DNA of 64,000 nt, taken from Ruminococcus_G sp964621905. Its GTDB lineage: Bacteria > Bacillota > Clostridia > Lachnospirales > Lachnospiraceae. Positions 9,033 to 18,237 of the stretch are shown here, piece after piece. The stretch is taken from positions 186,001 through 250,000 of the forward strand of contig CAZUNG010000005.1 in assembly GCA_964621905.1 (NCBI GenBank), given 5' to 3'. The notes under the pieces are model-generated. The model ran no database searches and was not told the DNA's origin. It saw nothing but the letters and a program-made list of their open reading frames with translations. A program made the translations under genes and the position numbers. Every line of letters starts with the position of its first letter. The stretch's first letter is position 1.

Positions 9033-9938
9033 GTGAAAAAGAAAGTGTTATGTATGATGCTGTCCTGCGCGATGGCTGTGACATTGCTGGCAGGCTGTGG
9101 ATCGAAGGAAAACGAGGCAGGAGAAAGCCAGGAGCCGAAGACAGAGGATACAGCTGATGACGGCGCAGCGGAAGATTCTGCAGAAACACCTGCTGAGGAT
9201 GCAGGAAAAGAAGAGGATGCATCGGGCAGCAAAACTACATTTACAGTAGGATTTGACGCTGAGTATCCACCGTACGGATATATGGATGAGAGTGGTGAAT
9301 ATACCGGCTTTGATCTGGAACTGGCGCAGGCAGTCTGCGATCTGGAGGGCTGGGAGCTTGTAAAGACACCGATTGCATGGGATTCCAAAGATATGGAACT
9401 GAATTCAGGATCGATTGACTGTATCTGGAATGGATTTACCATGAATGGCAGAGAAGATGATTATACATGGTCTGATCCGTACGTAGATAACAGCCAGGTT
9501 ATGGTTGTGGCTGAGAGCGCAGGGATGAAAGAACTTTCTGATCTGTCAGGAAAAATTGTCGGTGTACAGGCCGCATCTGCAGCACTGACACTCCTTCAGG
9601 ATGAGGAAGGACAGAAAGAACTGGCAGATACGTTTGGAAATCTGCAGGAGTTTGCAGATTATAACAGTGCATTCGTAGAGCTGCAGGCAGGTTCGATTGA
9701 CGCGATCGCAATGGACATTGGTGTGGCTCAGTACCAGATCAAGTCCAGAGGCGAAGGATTCATGATCATGGACGAAAAACTGAATACCGAGCAGTATGCG
9801 ATCGGATTCAAAAAAGGCAATGAAGAGCTGAGAGATAAAGTAAATGCAGATCTTCAGAAACTGCTGGCGGATGGTACCTTTGAAAAACTGGCAGAAAAAT
9901 ACGAACTGTCAGATATGGTGTGCCTGCAGGCAAAATAG
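9033..9938 (+). CDS. Polar amino-acid ABC transporter substrate-binding lipoprotein
   Basis: A 301-residue SBP of the family 3 type (glutamine, cystine or arginine class), tethered outside the membrane and handing a polar amino acid to the downstream permease. A lipoprotein signal peptide ends in the lipobox LAGC, followed by an acidic linker to about residue 65 and then FTVGFDAEYPPYGYMDESGEYTGFDLELA-type core (quoted in part: VGFDAEYPPYGYMDE). SIDCIWNGFTM and GSIDAIAMD are the hinge blocks. Start is GTG 9033 after AGGAGG. Ligand identity cannot be read from the sequence. A strong hairpin separates it from the permease gene. Confidence 0.9.
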   Translation: MKKKVLCMMLSCAMAVTLLAGCGSKENEAGESQEPKTEDTADDGAAEDSAETPAEDAGKEEDASGSKTTFTVGFDAEYPPYGYMDESGEYTGFDLELAQAVCDLEGWELVKTPIAWDSKDMELNSGSIDCIWNGFTMNGREDDYTWSDPYVDNSQVMVVAESAGMKELSDLSGKIVGVQAASAALTLLQDEEGQKELADTFGNLQEFADYNSAFVELQAGSIDAIAMDIGVAQYQIKSRGEGFMIMDEKLNTEQYAIGFKKGNEELRDKVNADLQKLLADGTFEKLAEKYELSDMVCLQAK

Positions 9939-9950
9939 TCAGGAGCGTAT

Positions 9951-9991
9951 AACCCCCGGATCTGCCGCCTTGGCGGCTGATCACGGGGGTT
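9951..9991 (+). other. GC-rich intercistronic hairpin after the binding-protein gene
   Basis: AACCCCCG (9951-9958) pairs with CGGGGGTT (9984-9991), and GCCGCC (9964-9969) pairs with GGCGGC (9972-9977) inside it. No T-tract follows, so it is more likely a 3' stabiliser or partial attenuator than a full terminator. Confidence 0.7.
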
Positions 9992-10024
9992 CCCTGGCTT
10001 TTACTACAGGAGGAAAAGAAAGAT

Positions 10025-10675
10025 ATGGAGTTTTCAATGATGCTGCAACAGTTGTCGCAGGGGATGGTCAAATCCATCGGGATTTTTGTACTGACACTGT
10101 TGTTTTCGCTGCCGCTGGGACTTTTGATTTGCTTTGGAAGAATGTCCCGCAACAGACTGGTCAGCACAATTTTTAAAGTATATATTTCACTTATGCGCGG
10201 AACGCCCCTGATGCTGCAGTTGCTGGTCGTTTACTTTGGTCCGTTCTATCTGTTCCAGATGTCAATTGGCGGTGCGTACCGTTTTATCGCTATTATCATT
10301 GGATTTTCACTGAATTATGCGGCCTATTTTGCAGAGATTTATCGCTCCGGGATCGAATCTATGCCCAAAGGACAGTACGAAGCGGCAAAAGTACTTGGAT
10401 ACAGCAAACAGCAGACATTTGTGAAAATCATTCTTCCGCAGGTGATTAAGCGTATTCTGCCGGCAGTCACAAACGAGGTCATTACGCTGGTTAAGGATAC
10501 TTCTCTTGCATTTGCACTTGCCTATATGGAAATGTTTACGATCGCAAAACAGATTGCAGCAGCGAACACCACATTTATGCCATTTATCGTGGCAGGTGTC
10601 TTCTATTATGTGTTTAATCTGGTTGTTGCGGTTGTGATGGAAGGGCTTGAGAAGAAGCTGAATTATTATCACTAG
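10025..10675 (+). CDS. Polar amino-acid ABC transporter permease
   Basis: A 216-residue HisM/GlnP-type permease with about five membrane helices. The EAA loop is ESMPKGQYEAAKVLGYSKQQ (about residues 117-136), the cytoplasmic contact for the ATPase encoded next. An N-terminal MMLQQLSQGMVKSI leads into the first helix. RBS AGGAGG precedes the ATG at 10025. It lies between the SBP and ATPase genes of the same importer, and it is the only permease gene, so it probably forms a homodimer. Confidence 0.93.
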   Translation: MEFSMMLQQLSQGMVKSIGIFVLTLLFSLPLGLLICFGRMSRNRLVSTIFKVYISLMRGTPLMLQLLVVYFGPFYLFQMSIGGAYRFIAIIIGFSLNYAAYFAEIYRSGIESMPKGQYEAAKVLGYSKQQTFVKIILPQVIKRILPAVTNEVITLVKDTSLAFALAYMEMFTIAKQIAAANTTFMPFIVAGVFYYVFNLVVAVVMEGLEKKLNYYH

Positions 10676-10687
10676 GGAGGATTATGA

Positions 10688-11449
10688 ATGAACCTGTTGG
10701 AAATGAACCATATTAATAAAAAGTTTGACAATCTGGAAGTCATCAAAGATATCTCCCTGTCGGTGAAAGAAGGAGAGATTCTGTCGATTATCGGACCGTC
10801 CGGGTCCGGAAAATCAACGCTGCTGCGGTGTGCGACGATGCTCGAGGAGATTAACGGGGGCGAGATTTCCTATATGGGGGAGAAAGCGGCCTGGGTGGGA
10901 AATTCAGGAGAAGCATGCCATCCTAAAAGAGAAGATATGAAACGGATTCACTCTTATTTTGGTCTTGTGTTCCAGAATTTTAATCTGTTTCCACACTATT
11001 CCGTTATGAAAAACCTGACGGATGCTCCGATCAATATTCAAAAGCGAGACCGGGATGAGGTCTTTGGGGAAGCACGGGAGCTGCTTGTGAAAATGGGACT
11101 GTCAGATAAAGAAGATGCTTACCCCTGTCAGCTTTCAGGAGGACAATGCCAGCGAGTGGCCATCGCACGGGCCCTTGCACTGAATCCCAAAATTCTGTTC
11201 TTTGATGAGCCGACATCTGCCCTTGACCCGGAACTGACAGGCGAAGTGCTCAAGGTCATCCGTTCGCTGGCGGATCTTGATATCACGATGGTAATCGTCA
11301 CTCATGAGATGGCATTTGCACGGGATATTTCTGACCGTATCGTGTTTATGGACAAAGGAGTGATTGCACTTGAGGGAACTCCGGCAGATGTATTTTCCTC
11401 AGACCATACGAGAATGAAAGAGTTTTTGGGGAAATTCAACCGGAGATAA
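10688..11449 (+). CDS. Polar amino-acid ABC transporter ATP-binding protein
   Basis: A 253-residue GlnQ-type ATPase that powers the importer encoded by the two preceding genes. Walker A is GPSGSGKST (about residues 36-44), the signature is LSGGQCQRVAIARAL, Walker B is ILFFDEPTSALDPE and the H-loop is VTHEM. The start is ATG 10688; another ATG four bases earlier is out of frame. The purC promoter begins 5 bp after the stop, and no terminator separates the two operons. Confidence 0.94.
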   Translation: MNLLEMNHINKKFDNLEVIKDISLSVKEGEILSIIGPSGSGKSTLLRCATMLEEINGGEISYMGEKAAWVGNSGEACHPKREDMKRIHSYFGLVFQNFNLFPHYSVMKNLTDAPINIQKRDRDEVFGEARELLVKMGLSDKEDAYPCQLSGGQCQRVAIARALALNPKILFFDEPTSALDPELTGEVLKVIRSLADLDITMVIVTHEMAFARDISDRIVFMDKGVIALEGTPADVFSSDHTRMKEFLGKFNRR

Positions 11450-11453
11450 GGTA

Positions 11454-11482
11454 TTGCTTTTGGAAAACATGTAAGATATAAT
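11454..11482 (+). promoter_or_regulatory. Promoter of purC-purF-purB
   Basis: TTGCTT (11454-11459) and TATAAT (11477-11482) have a 17-bp spacer. The leader is about 128 nt. No purine riboswitch core was recognised in it. Confidence 0.65.
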
Positions 11483-11617
11483 CAACTTGTAACAGTTCGG
11501 ACGGTGGAAAAATATATACAGAGGCAGATGTTAAGCCTGCTTAAAGGACAGCTGTTTGAACCAGTTGCACTGATAACTTTGAAAAATACTATGTGGATAA
11601 GGAAAGGCGTCAGACTT

Positions 11618-12325
11618 ATGAAAAAGTTAGAGCAGTTATACGAAGGAAAAGCGAAGAAAGTTTTTGCAACGGATGTTGATGGAATTGTCATCGTGGATTA
11701 TAAAGATGATGCGACGGCGTTCAATGGTGAGAAAAAGGGAACGATTGTCGGTAAAGGTGTAATTAATAACCGCATGACGAACCGTGTATTTAAAATGATG
11801 GAGGAAGAAGGAATTCCGACACATCTGGTTGAAGAATTGAGCGACCGCGAGACTGCAGTGAAAAAAGTAGATATCGTTCCGCTTGAAGTTATCGTGCGCA
11901 ATGTGGCTGCAGGAAGCTTTTCAAAGAGAATGGGCGTTGAAGAGGGTAAAGAGCTGCTTTGTCCGATTGTTGAATTCAGCTATAAAGATGATGATCTGGG
12001 CGACCCGTTTATCAATGATGACTATGCGCTTGCACTGGGACTGGCAACACAGGAAGAGATTGATACCATCAAAACCTACACACGCAAGATTAATGAAATT
12101 ATGAAAAAATATTTCCTGAATGCAGGAATGAAACTGATCGACTTCAAGATCGAGTTCGGAAAACTTCCTGACGGAACGATCATTCTGGCCGATGAGGTAT
12201 CCCCGGATACCTGCCGTCTGTGGGATGTCAATACCAATCAAAAACTGGATAAAGACCGTTTCCGCAGAGATCTCGGAAATGTAGAAGAAGCATATAACGA
12301 AGTATTTAACCGCCTCGGACTTTAA
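11618..12325 (+). CDS. purC: Phosphoribosylaminoimidazole-succinocarboxamide synthase (SAICAR synthase)
   Basis: Joins aspartate to CAIR with ATP in purine synthesis. At 235 residues it is the usual bacterial length. Conserved blocks are LYEGKAKKVF at the N-terminus, ATAFNGEKKG, VRNVAAGSFSKRMGVEEG, IDFKIEFG and the ADEVSPDTCRLWD block near the C-terminus. The frame is open from 11504, but ATG 11618 with GGAAAGG before it is the family start. It is the first gene of a purC-purF-purB run. Confidence 0.95.
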   Translation: MKKLEQLYEGKAKKVFATDVDGIVIVDYKDDATAFNGEKKGTIVGKGVINNRMTNRVFKMMEEEGIPTHLVEELSDRETAVKKVDIVPLEVIVRNVAAGSFSKRMGVEEGKELLCPIVEFSYKDDDLGDPFINDDYALALGLATQEEIDTIKTYTRKINEIMKKYFLNAGMKLIDFKIEFGKLPDGTIILADEVSPDTCRLWDVNTNQKLDKDRFRRDLGNVEEAYNEVFNRLGL

Positions 12326-12346
12326 TCTGGAAAAGAGGCGAAATCC

Positions 12347-13795
12347 ATGATGCGAAGCAGGATACACGAACAGACAGAAGTGACAGATAAGCTTAGGGAA
12401 GAATGTGGGGTATTTGGCATCTACGACTTGAACGGCAGTGACGTTGCCTCTTCAATTTATTACGGATTATTTGCGCTGCAGCACCGCGGACAGGAAAGCT
12501 GCGGGATTGCAGTCAGCGATACGAACGGACCGAAAGGAAAAGTGAGCTCCTGTAAGGGGATGGGACTGGTCAATGAAGTTTTTCTGCCCGGTTCACTGGA
12601 TGACCTGCCCGGGGATATCGGGGTTGGTCATGTGCGGTATTCGACGGCAGGGGCCAGTACGCGTGAAAATGCACAGCCGCTCGTATTGAATTACATTAAG
12701 GGAACGCTTGCGCTCGCTCACAACGGCAATCTGATCAATGCTCTTGAACTGAGAAGGGAGCTGGAATACGGCGGTGCAATCTTTCAGACCACCATTGACT
12801 CAGAAGTTATCGCCTATCACGTTGCCCGGGAACGTGTCAACACAGCTACCGCCGAGGAGGCTGTCGGAAACGCGATGAAGAAAATGAAAGGCGCTTATTC
12901 ACTGATTGTCATGTCACCGCGTAAGCTGATCGGGGCGAGGGATCCTTACGGATTTAAGCCTCTGTGTATCGGGAAGCGTGACAGGGCATATATCATAACC
13001 TCGGAGACATGTGCACTTGAGACTCTGGGTGCAGAATTTGTGCGCGATGTGGAGCCGGGAGAAATTGTAACGATTACAAAAGACGGAATATCGTCTGATA
13101 CCAGCATGTGCCTGTCCAGAGATGAACAGGCAAGATGCATTTTTGAGTATATTTATTTTGCAAGGCCTGACAGCCATATCGATGGCGTCAGCGTTTACGG
13201 GTCACGCATCAGGGCAGGAAGATATCTGGCGATGGATTCCCCCGTGGAAGCCGACTTGGTGGTGGGGGTTCCGGAATCCGGAAATGCTGCTGCGCTCGGC
13301 TATTCTCTGGAATCCGGTATTCCTTATGGAACGGCATTTGTAAAGAACGGATATGTTGGGCGGACCTTTATCAAACCAAAACAAAGCAGCAGGGAGTCCA
13401 GCGTCCGTGTGAAACTGAATGTGCTGAAGGAAGCGGTGTACGGAAAACGGGTGATCATGATCGATGATTCGATTGTGCGCGGAACGACGAGTGACCGTAT
13501 CGTCAGTATGTTAAAAGAAGCTGGGGCGAAGGAAGTCCATATGCGGGTTAGTTCTCCGCCGTTTTTATGGCCGTGCTATTTTGGGACAGACGTGCCGGCA
13601 CGAGAGCAGCTGATTGCCTATAACCGTTCTGTTGATGAGATCCGCCAGATCATTGGAGCCGATTCTCTTGCATATCTCGGACTCAATCGACTGAGTGAGA
13701 TTGCAGAGGGACTGCCAATCTGCACGGGATGTTTTAATGGGAAATACCCGATGGAGCCTCCAAAAGAGGATATCCGCGGGGAGTACGAGCACTGA
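12347..13795 (+). CDS. purF: Amidophosphoribosyltransferase
   Basis: First committed step of purine synthesis: PRPP plus glutamine gives phosphoribosylamine. At 482 residues it has a short propeptide ending before the N-terminal nucleophile in EECGVFGIYD (Cys at residue 20), which is normally exposed by self-cleavage. The PRPP loop is VIMIDDSIVRGTTSDR. Cysteines in ARCIFEYIYF, PFLWPCYFGTD and CTGCFNGKYP fit the ligands of the [4Fe-4S] cluster known in the Bacillus-type enzyme, implying oxygen sensitivity. It lies 21 bp after purC. Confidence 0.95.
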   Translation: MMRSRIHEQTEVTDKLREECGVFGIYDLNGSDVASSIYYGLFALQHRGQESCGIAVSDTNGPKGKVSSCKGMGLVNEVFLPGSLDDLPGDIGVGHVRYSTAGASTRENAQPLVLNYIKGTLALAHNGNLINALELRRELEYGGAIFQTTIDSEVIAYHVARERVNTATAEEAVGNAMKKMKGAYSLIVMSPRKLIGARDPYGFKPLCIGKRDRAYIITSETCALETLGAEFVRDVEPGEIVTITKDGISSDTSMCLSRDEQARCIFEYIYFARPDSHIDGVSVYGSRIRAGRYLAMDSPVEADLVVGVPESGNAAALGYSLESGIPYGTAFVKNGYVGRTFIKPKQSSRESSVRVKLNVLKEAVYGKRVIMIDDSIVRGTTSDRIVSMLKEAGAKEVHMRVSSPPFLWPCYFGTDVPAREQLIAYNRSVDEIRQIIGADSLAYLGLNRLSEIAEGLPICTGCFNGKYPMEPPKEDIRGEYEH

Positions 13796-13829
13796 CATAA
13801 AGTGCGCTTCAGAGAAAGGATTATAATTT

Positions 13830-15263
13830 ATGAGTACAAACAGATACCAAAGTCCGTTGTCGGAACGATATGCGAGCAAAGAAATGCAGTATATCTTTTC
13901 GCCGGATATGAAATTCCGTACCTGGAGAAAACTCTGGATTGCATTGGCCGAGACGGAGAAAGAGCTTGGCCTTAATATTACGCAGGAGCAGATAGATGAG
14001 CTGAAAGAATATGCGGATGACATTAATTATGATGTCGCAAAGGCGAGAGAAAAAGAAGTCCGCCATGATGTGATGTCACACGTTTACGCATATGGGGTAC
14101 AGTGCCCGAAAGCAAAAGGAATCATCCATCTGGGCGCGACTTCCTGTTATGTGGGTGATAATACAGATATTATCGTGATGACAGAGGGGCTGAAGCTGAT
14201 AAAGAAAAAACTGGTGAATGTAATCGCAGAGCTTGCGAAATTTGCGAACGAATATAAAGCACAGCCTACTCTGGCATTTACTCATTTTCAGCCTGCACAG
14301 CCGACAACAGTCGGAAAACGTGCAACCCTCTGGATGCAGGAGTTTCTGCTGGATCTGGAGGATGTGGACTATGTACTGAATGGAATGAAGCTTCTTGGCT
14401 CCAAAGGTACAACCGGAACGCAGGCGAGCTTTCTGGAGTTGTTTGATGGCGATCACGAAAAGATTGACCAGATTGACCCGATGATCGCGAAGAAAATGGG
14501 CTTTAAAGACTGCTATCCGGTATCGGGACAGACATATTCCCGTAAGGTAGATACCCGGGTTGTCAACGTGCTGGCGGGAATTGCGGCGAGTGCGCATAAA
14601 TTCTCTAATGATATCCGCCTGCTCCAGCACCTGAAAGAAGTCGAGGAACCTTTTGAAAAAAGTCAGATTGGTTCTTCAGCGATGGCATATAAAAGAAATC
14701 CGATGCGAAGCGAGCGTATTGCATCTCTGTCCAGATTTGTTATGGTGGATGCACTCAATCCGGCGATCACATCGGCAACACAGTGGTTTGAGAGAACTCT
14801 GGATGATTCTGCAAATAAGCGTTTGAGTATACCGGAAGGTTTCCTTGCTGTTGACGGTATTCTGGATCTCTGCCTGAATGTGGTAGACGGACTGGTTGTA
14901 TACCCGAAAGTTATTGAAAAACGTCTGATGTCAGAACTTCCGTTTATGGCTACAGAGAACATCATGATGGATGCAGTCAAAGCCGGCGGTGACCGTCAGG
15001 AGCTTCACGAGAGAATCCGTGAGCTTTCCATGGAGGCCGGAAAAAATGTGAAGGCGGAAGGAAAAGACAACAATCTTCTGGAACTGATTGCCGCAGATCC
15101 GGCGTTTAATCTGACACTGGAAGATCTTCAGAAGACGATGGATCCGACGAAGTATACCGGAAGGGCAAAAGAGCAGGTAGATACCTTCCTTGCAAAAGTG
15201 GTCAAGCCGGTACTGGAACAAAATGAGGAACTGCTGGGTGTGAAAGCGGAAATCAATGTATAA
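13830..15263 (+). CDS. purB: Adenylosuccinate lyase
   Basis: Cleaves SAICAR to AICAR and adenylosuccinate to AMP, so it serves both the main pathway and the AMP branch completed by purA downstream. At 477 residues it has the fumarase/aspartase superfamily signature GSSAMAYKRNPMRSERI (about residues 281-297), with the catalytic serine in the SS pair, and the THFQPAQPTTVGKRA block. RBS is AAAGGATT. The run of pur genes ends at a clear terminator 40 bp on. Confidence 0.95.
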   Translation: MSTNRYQSPLSERYASKEMQYIFSPDMKFRTWRKLWIALAETEKELGLNITQEQIDELKEYADDINYDVAKAREKEVRHDVMSHVYAYGVQCPKAKGIIHLGATSCYVGDNTDIIVMTEGLKLIKKKLVNVIAELAKFANEYKAQPTLAFTHFQPAQPTTVGKRATLWMQEFLLDLEDVDYVLNGMKLLGSKGTTGTQASFLELFDGDHEKIDQIDPMIAKKMGFKDCYPVSGQTYSRKVDTRVVNVLAGIAASAHKFSNDIRLLQHLKEVEEPFEKSQIGSSAMAYKRNPMRSERIASLSRFVMVDALNPAITSATQWFERTLDDSANKRLSIPEGFLAVDGILDLCLNVVDGLVVYPKVIEKRLMSELPFMATENIMMDAVKAGGDRQELHERIRELSMEAGKNVKAEGKDNNLLELIAADPAFNLTLEDLQKTMDPTKYTGRAKEQVDTFLAKVVKPVLEQNEELLGVKAEINV

Positions 15264-15302
15264 TCTCTGAACAGACATTTGAAATCAGGGAACGATGTGT
15301 TA

Positions 15303-15338
15303 GAAAGGGGATGAGCGGTACCGCTTCATCCCCTTTTA
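15303..15338 (+). terminator. Rho-independent terminator after purB
   Basis: GGGGATGA pairs with TCATCCCC around a CGGTACCG centre, followed by TTTT. Confidence 0.88.
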
Positions 15339-15364
15339 AAATATGAGAGGGGTGTTCTTTTTAC

Positions 15365-16672
15365 ATGGAAAGGAAAACGGAACAGGGGAATGCATGGGCA
15401 CTGCTGCCCATTGGAGTTTTTTTGCTGATATTTCTGGGATTTGGATGCATCACCGGTGATTTCTACAGTACACCTGCGATTGTAGGGTTTCTGATTGCAC
15501 TTCTGGCAGGTTTTCTTCAGAACAGAAAAGTGGATTTTCAGAAGAAGATACAGCTGATTACAGGCGGAATAGCAGATGAGAATATTGTGACAATGTGTCT
15601 GATCTTTCTTGTGGCAGGTGCATTTTCTAAAGCTGTGGATATGTCGGGAGGTGCCGAGAGCGCGGTGCATCTCGGACTATCCATTATGCCGGCCAATGTG
15701 GCCGTGGTCGGTTTGTTTGTGATCAGCTGCTTTATCTCCGTATCGATGGGAACGTCGATGGGGACGATTGCTGCGATGGCGCCCATTGCCGCCGGGATCA
15801 GTACCAAAGCTGGAATTGCACTGCCTGTCTGTGTCGGTGCAGTTATGTGCGGTGCCATGTTTGGAGACAACCTTTCGATGATCTCTGATACGACAATCGC
15901 TGCTGTACGTACGCAGGGCTGTGAGATGAAAGATAAGTTTCGGGAGAATTTTTTGATTGTACTTCCGGCCGCGGTCATCACAGCAATTCTTTTCTTTTTT
16001 GTGTCGGGGAAAGGAACTGCCCCGTCATTTGATGATCTCGACTATAATCTGCTGAAGGTGCTGCCTTATCTGGTGGTTCTGATCGGTGCGGTTATTGGAT
16101 TTAATGTGTTTTTGGTGCTGCTGACGGGAATCGTACTGTCGCTGATCGTCGGTGTGGCGACAGGTTCTATCGAACCATCTGCGATCTTTCAGGTGCTGGG
16201 GGACGGCGTGACTTCCATGTATGATATCACGGTGATTTCTCTCGTCGTTGCGTTTATTGTCGCTCTGGTCAGGGCAAATGGCGGCATCGCATTTATACTG
16301 GCTAAAATCAAGAGGCATGTACATGGGAAGCGCGGTGCGGAGCTCGGAATTGCACTGCTGGTTCTTCTGGTGGACTGCTGCACGGCCAACAATACGGTGG
16401 CGATCGTCATGACGGGTCCCATCGCGAAAGAAATCAGCCAGGAATATGGAATATCTCCAAAGAGAAGTGCCTCCCTGCTGGATATCTTTGCCTCAGTCGG
16501 ACAAGGGCTGATTCCTTACGGGGCACAACTTTTGTCGGCGGCGGCGCTCACGAATCTGACTCCGTTTCATATTCTTCCGTACATGTTTTACCCGGTGCTG
16601 ATGGCGGTCAGTGCACTGCTTTTTATATTATTCCGAAAAAGAGAGACGGATGTAAAAATTTCTGCCAATTAA
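15365..16672 (+). CDS. NhaC-family Na+/H+ antiporter-like transporter
   Basis: A 435-residue protein with about eleven hydrophobic helices. The NhaC-type region is SMGTSMGTIAAMAPIAAGIS followed by GAVMCGAMFGDNLSMISDTT, the conserved ion-pathway block. Members exchange Na+ for H+, or amines or organic acids for ions. It sits alone between the purB terminator and the purA promoter, so a purine-related function is not implied. The substrate is uncertain. Confidence 0.85.
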   Translation: MERKTEQGNAWALLPIGVFLLIFLGFGCITGDFYSTPAIVGFLIALLAGFLQNRKVDFQKKIQLITGGIADENIVTMCLIFLVAGAFSKAVDMSGGAESAVHLGLSIMPANVAVVGLFVISCFISVSMGTSMGTIAAMAPIAAGISTKAGIALPVCVGAVMCGAMFGDNLSMISDTTIAAVRTQGCEMKDKFRENFLIVLPAAVITAILFFFVSGKGTAPSFDDLDYNLLKVLPYLVVLIGAVIGFNVFLVLLTGIVLSLIVGVATGSIEPSAIFQVLGDGVTSMYDITVISLVVAFIVALVRANGGIAFILAKIKRHVHGKRGAELGIALLVLLVDCCTANNTVAIVMTGPIAKEISQEYGISPKRSASLLDIFASVGQGLIPYGAQLLSAAALTNLTPFHILPYMFYPVLMAVSALLFILFRKRETDVKISAN

Positions 16673-16685
16673 GCGAAATATAGGT

Positions 16686-16714
16686 TTTACTTATGAAAAA
16701 GAATGTAGTATACT
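16686..16714 (+). promoter_or_regulatory. Promoter of purA
   Basis: TTTACT (16686-16691) and TATACT (16709-16714) have a 17-bp spacer. A small GCGGT/ACCGC hairpin (about 16725-16739) follows in the leader. Confidence 0.6.
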
Positions 16715-16794
16715 CAATAGGGTAGCGGTTTTTTACCGCGGGAATAAGATGAATAAAAATACGAGCTATGGAAATGATTCAGGAGGGAACAAAT

Positions 16795-18069
16795 ATGGTA
16801 AAAGCTGTCGTTGGAGCAAACTGGGGTGACGAGGGAAAAGGCAAGATCACCGATATGCTGGGAAAAGAGGCTGACATTATCGTAAGATTCCAGGGCGGTG
16901 CCAATGCAGGTCATACGATTGTAAACGATTATGGCAAATTTGCACTGCATACTTTGCCATCCGGTGTTTTCTATGACCACACAACAAGTGTCATCGGAAA
17001 TGGTGTGGCATTGAATATTCCGACATTGATGGAAGAGATCAAAGGGATTGTGGACCAGGGGGTTCCGATGCCGAAAATCAAAGTTTCTGACCGTGTACAG
17101 ATGGTGATGTCTTACCATATTCTGTTTGACCAGTACGAAGAAGAACGTCTGGCGGGTAAATCTTTTGGATCCACGAAATCCGGGATTGCACCGTTCTATT
17201 CTGATAAATACGCCAAGATTGGATTTCAGGTGAGCGAGCTGTATGATGAATCAGCGCTCAAAGAAAAAGTAGAACGTATCTGCGAGACCAAAAATGTTGT
17301 TCTGGAGCACCTGTATCACAAAGATCCGATCAAACCGGAGGATATTTTCCAGGAACTTATGAGTTATAAGGAAATGATCTCTCCGTATGTCTGTGATGTC
17401 TCCGCATTTTTGTGGGATGCCATCAAAGAAGGAAAAGAGATTTTGCTGGAGGGACAGCTTGGCTCTTTAAAGGATCCGGATCACGGTATTTACCCGATGG
17501 TGACATCTTCTTCCACACTTGCCGCATATGGGGCGATTGGTGCAGGCATTCCTCCCTATGAAATTAAAAAAATCATCACGGTCTGCAAGGCGTACTCAAG
17601 TGCTGTGGGCGCAGGTGCATTTGTATCCGAGATTTTCGGGGAAGAGGCTGATGAGCTCAGAAGACGCGGAGGCGACGGCGGAGAATACGGCGCAACCACA
17701 GGAAGACCGAGACGTATGGGATGGTTTGACTGTGTTGCATCCAAGTATGGCTGCAGGATTCAGGGGACTACGGATGTAGCGTTCACCGTGCTCGACGTGC
17801 TTGGTTATCTGGATGAGATTCCCGTGTGTGTCGGATATGAAATCGACGGCGAGGTTACGACCGACTTCCCGACGACGACGAAATTGGAGAAGGCTAAACC
17901 GGTGTTTGAGGTGCTTCCCGGATGGAAATGCGACATCCGCGGTATCAAAAAGTATACGGATCTTCCGGAAAACTGCCGGAAATACATTGAATTTGTAGAG
18001 GAGAAAATAGAATTTCCGATCACGATGATCTCAAATGGACCGGGAAGAAACGATATTATTTATCGTTAA
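16795..18069 (+). CDS. purA: Adenylosuccinate synthetase
   Basis: Joins IMP and aspartate with GTP, the first step from IMP to AMP; purB upstream performs the next. At 424 residues it has the N-terminal GTP loop GANWGDEGKGK, GGANAGHT, and the DGGEYGATTGRPRRMGWFD region. The frame is open from ATG 16768, but ATG 16795 is placed 7 bases after AGGAGGG and gives the family N-terminus MVKAVVGANWGDEG. It ends at a strong terminator. Confidence 0.96.
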   Translation: MVKAVVGANWGDEGKGKITDMLGKEADIIVRFQGGANAGHTIVNDYGKFALHTLPSGVFYDHTTSVIGNGVALNIPTLMEEIKGIVDQGVPMPKIKVSDRVQMVMSYHILFDQYEEERLAGKSFGSTKSGIAPFYSDKYAKIGFQVSELYDESALKEKVERICETKNVVLEHLYHKDPIKPEDIFQELMSYKEMISPYVCDVSAFLWDAIKEGKEILLEGQLGSLKDPDHGIYPMVTSSSTLAAYGAIGAGIPPYEIKKIITVCKAYSSAVGAGAFVSEIFGEEADELRRRGGDGGEYGATTGRPRRMGWFDCVASKYGCRIQGTTDVAFTVLDVLGYLDEIPVCVGYEIDGEVTTDFPTTTKLEKAKPVFEVLPGWKCDIRGIKKYTDLPENCRKYIEFVEEKIEFPITMISNGPGRNDIIYR

Positions 18070-18093
18070 GAATACAATATAGAATTTTCACAG

Positions 18094-18137
18094 GCTGCTG
18101 CTGTACATTGTCAGATGTACGGCAGCAGTTTTATTTT
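18094..18137 (+). terminator. Rho-independent terminator after purA
   Basis: CTGCTGCTGTACAT pairs with ATGTACGGCAGCAG (one wobble) around a 6-base loop, followed by a T-rich tract. Confidence 0.92.
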
Positions 18138-18150
18138 GTTTTGGTTATCT

Positions 18151-18182
18151 TTGACAAATTTACCACGGAAATTTCATATAAT
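18151..18182 (+). promoter_or_regulatory. Possible promoter of the 18238 lipoprotein gene
   Basis: A consensus TTGACA (18151-18156) precedes TATAAT (18177-18182), but the 20-bp spacer is long; CATATA gives 18 bp. Confidence 0.4.
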
Positions 18183-18237
18183 TAACACAATTTTCTGCCA
18201 TAATCAGGCATAGAATGACGGAGAAAGGATTTATAAT

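Noticed and set aside
11483..11617. A purine riboswitch in the purC leader
   Set aside because: The conserved purine-aptamer loop sequences were not found; only weak hairpins are present.
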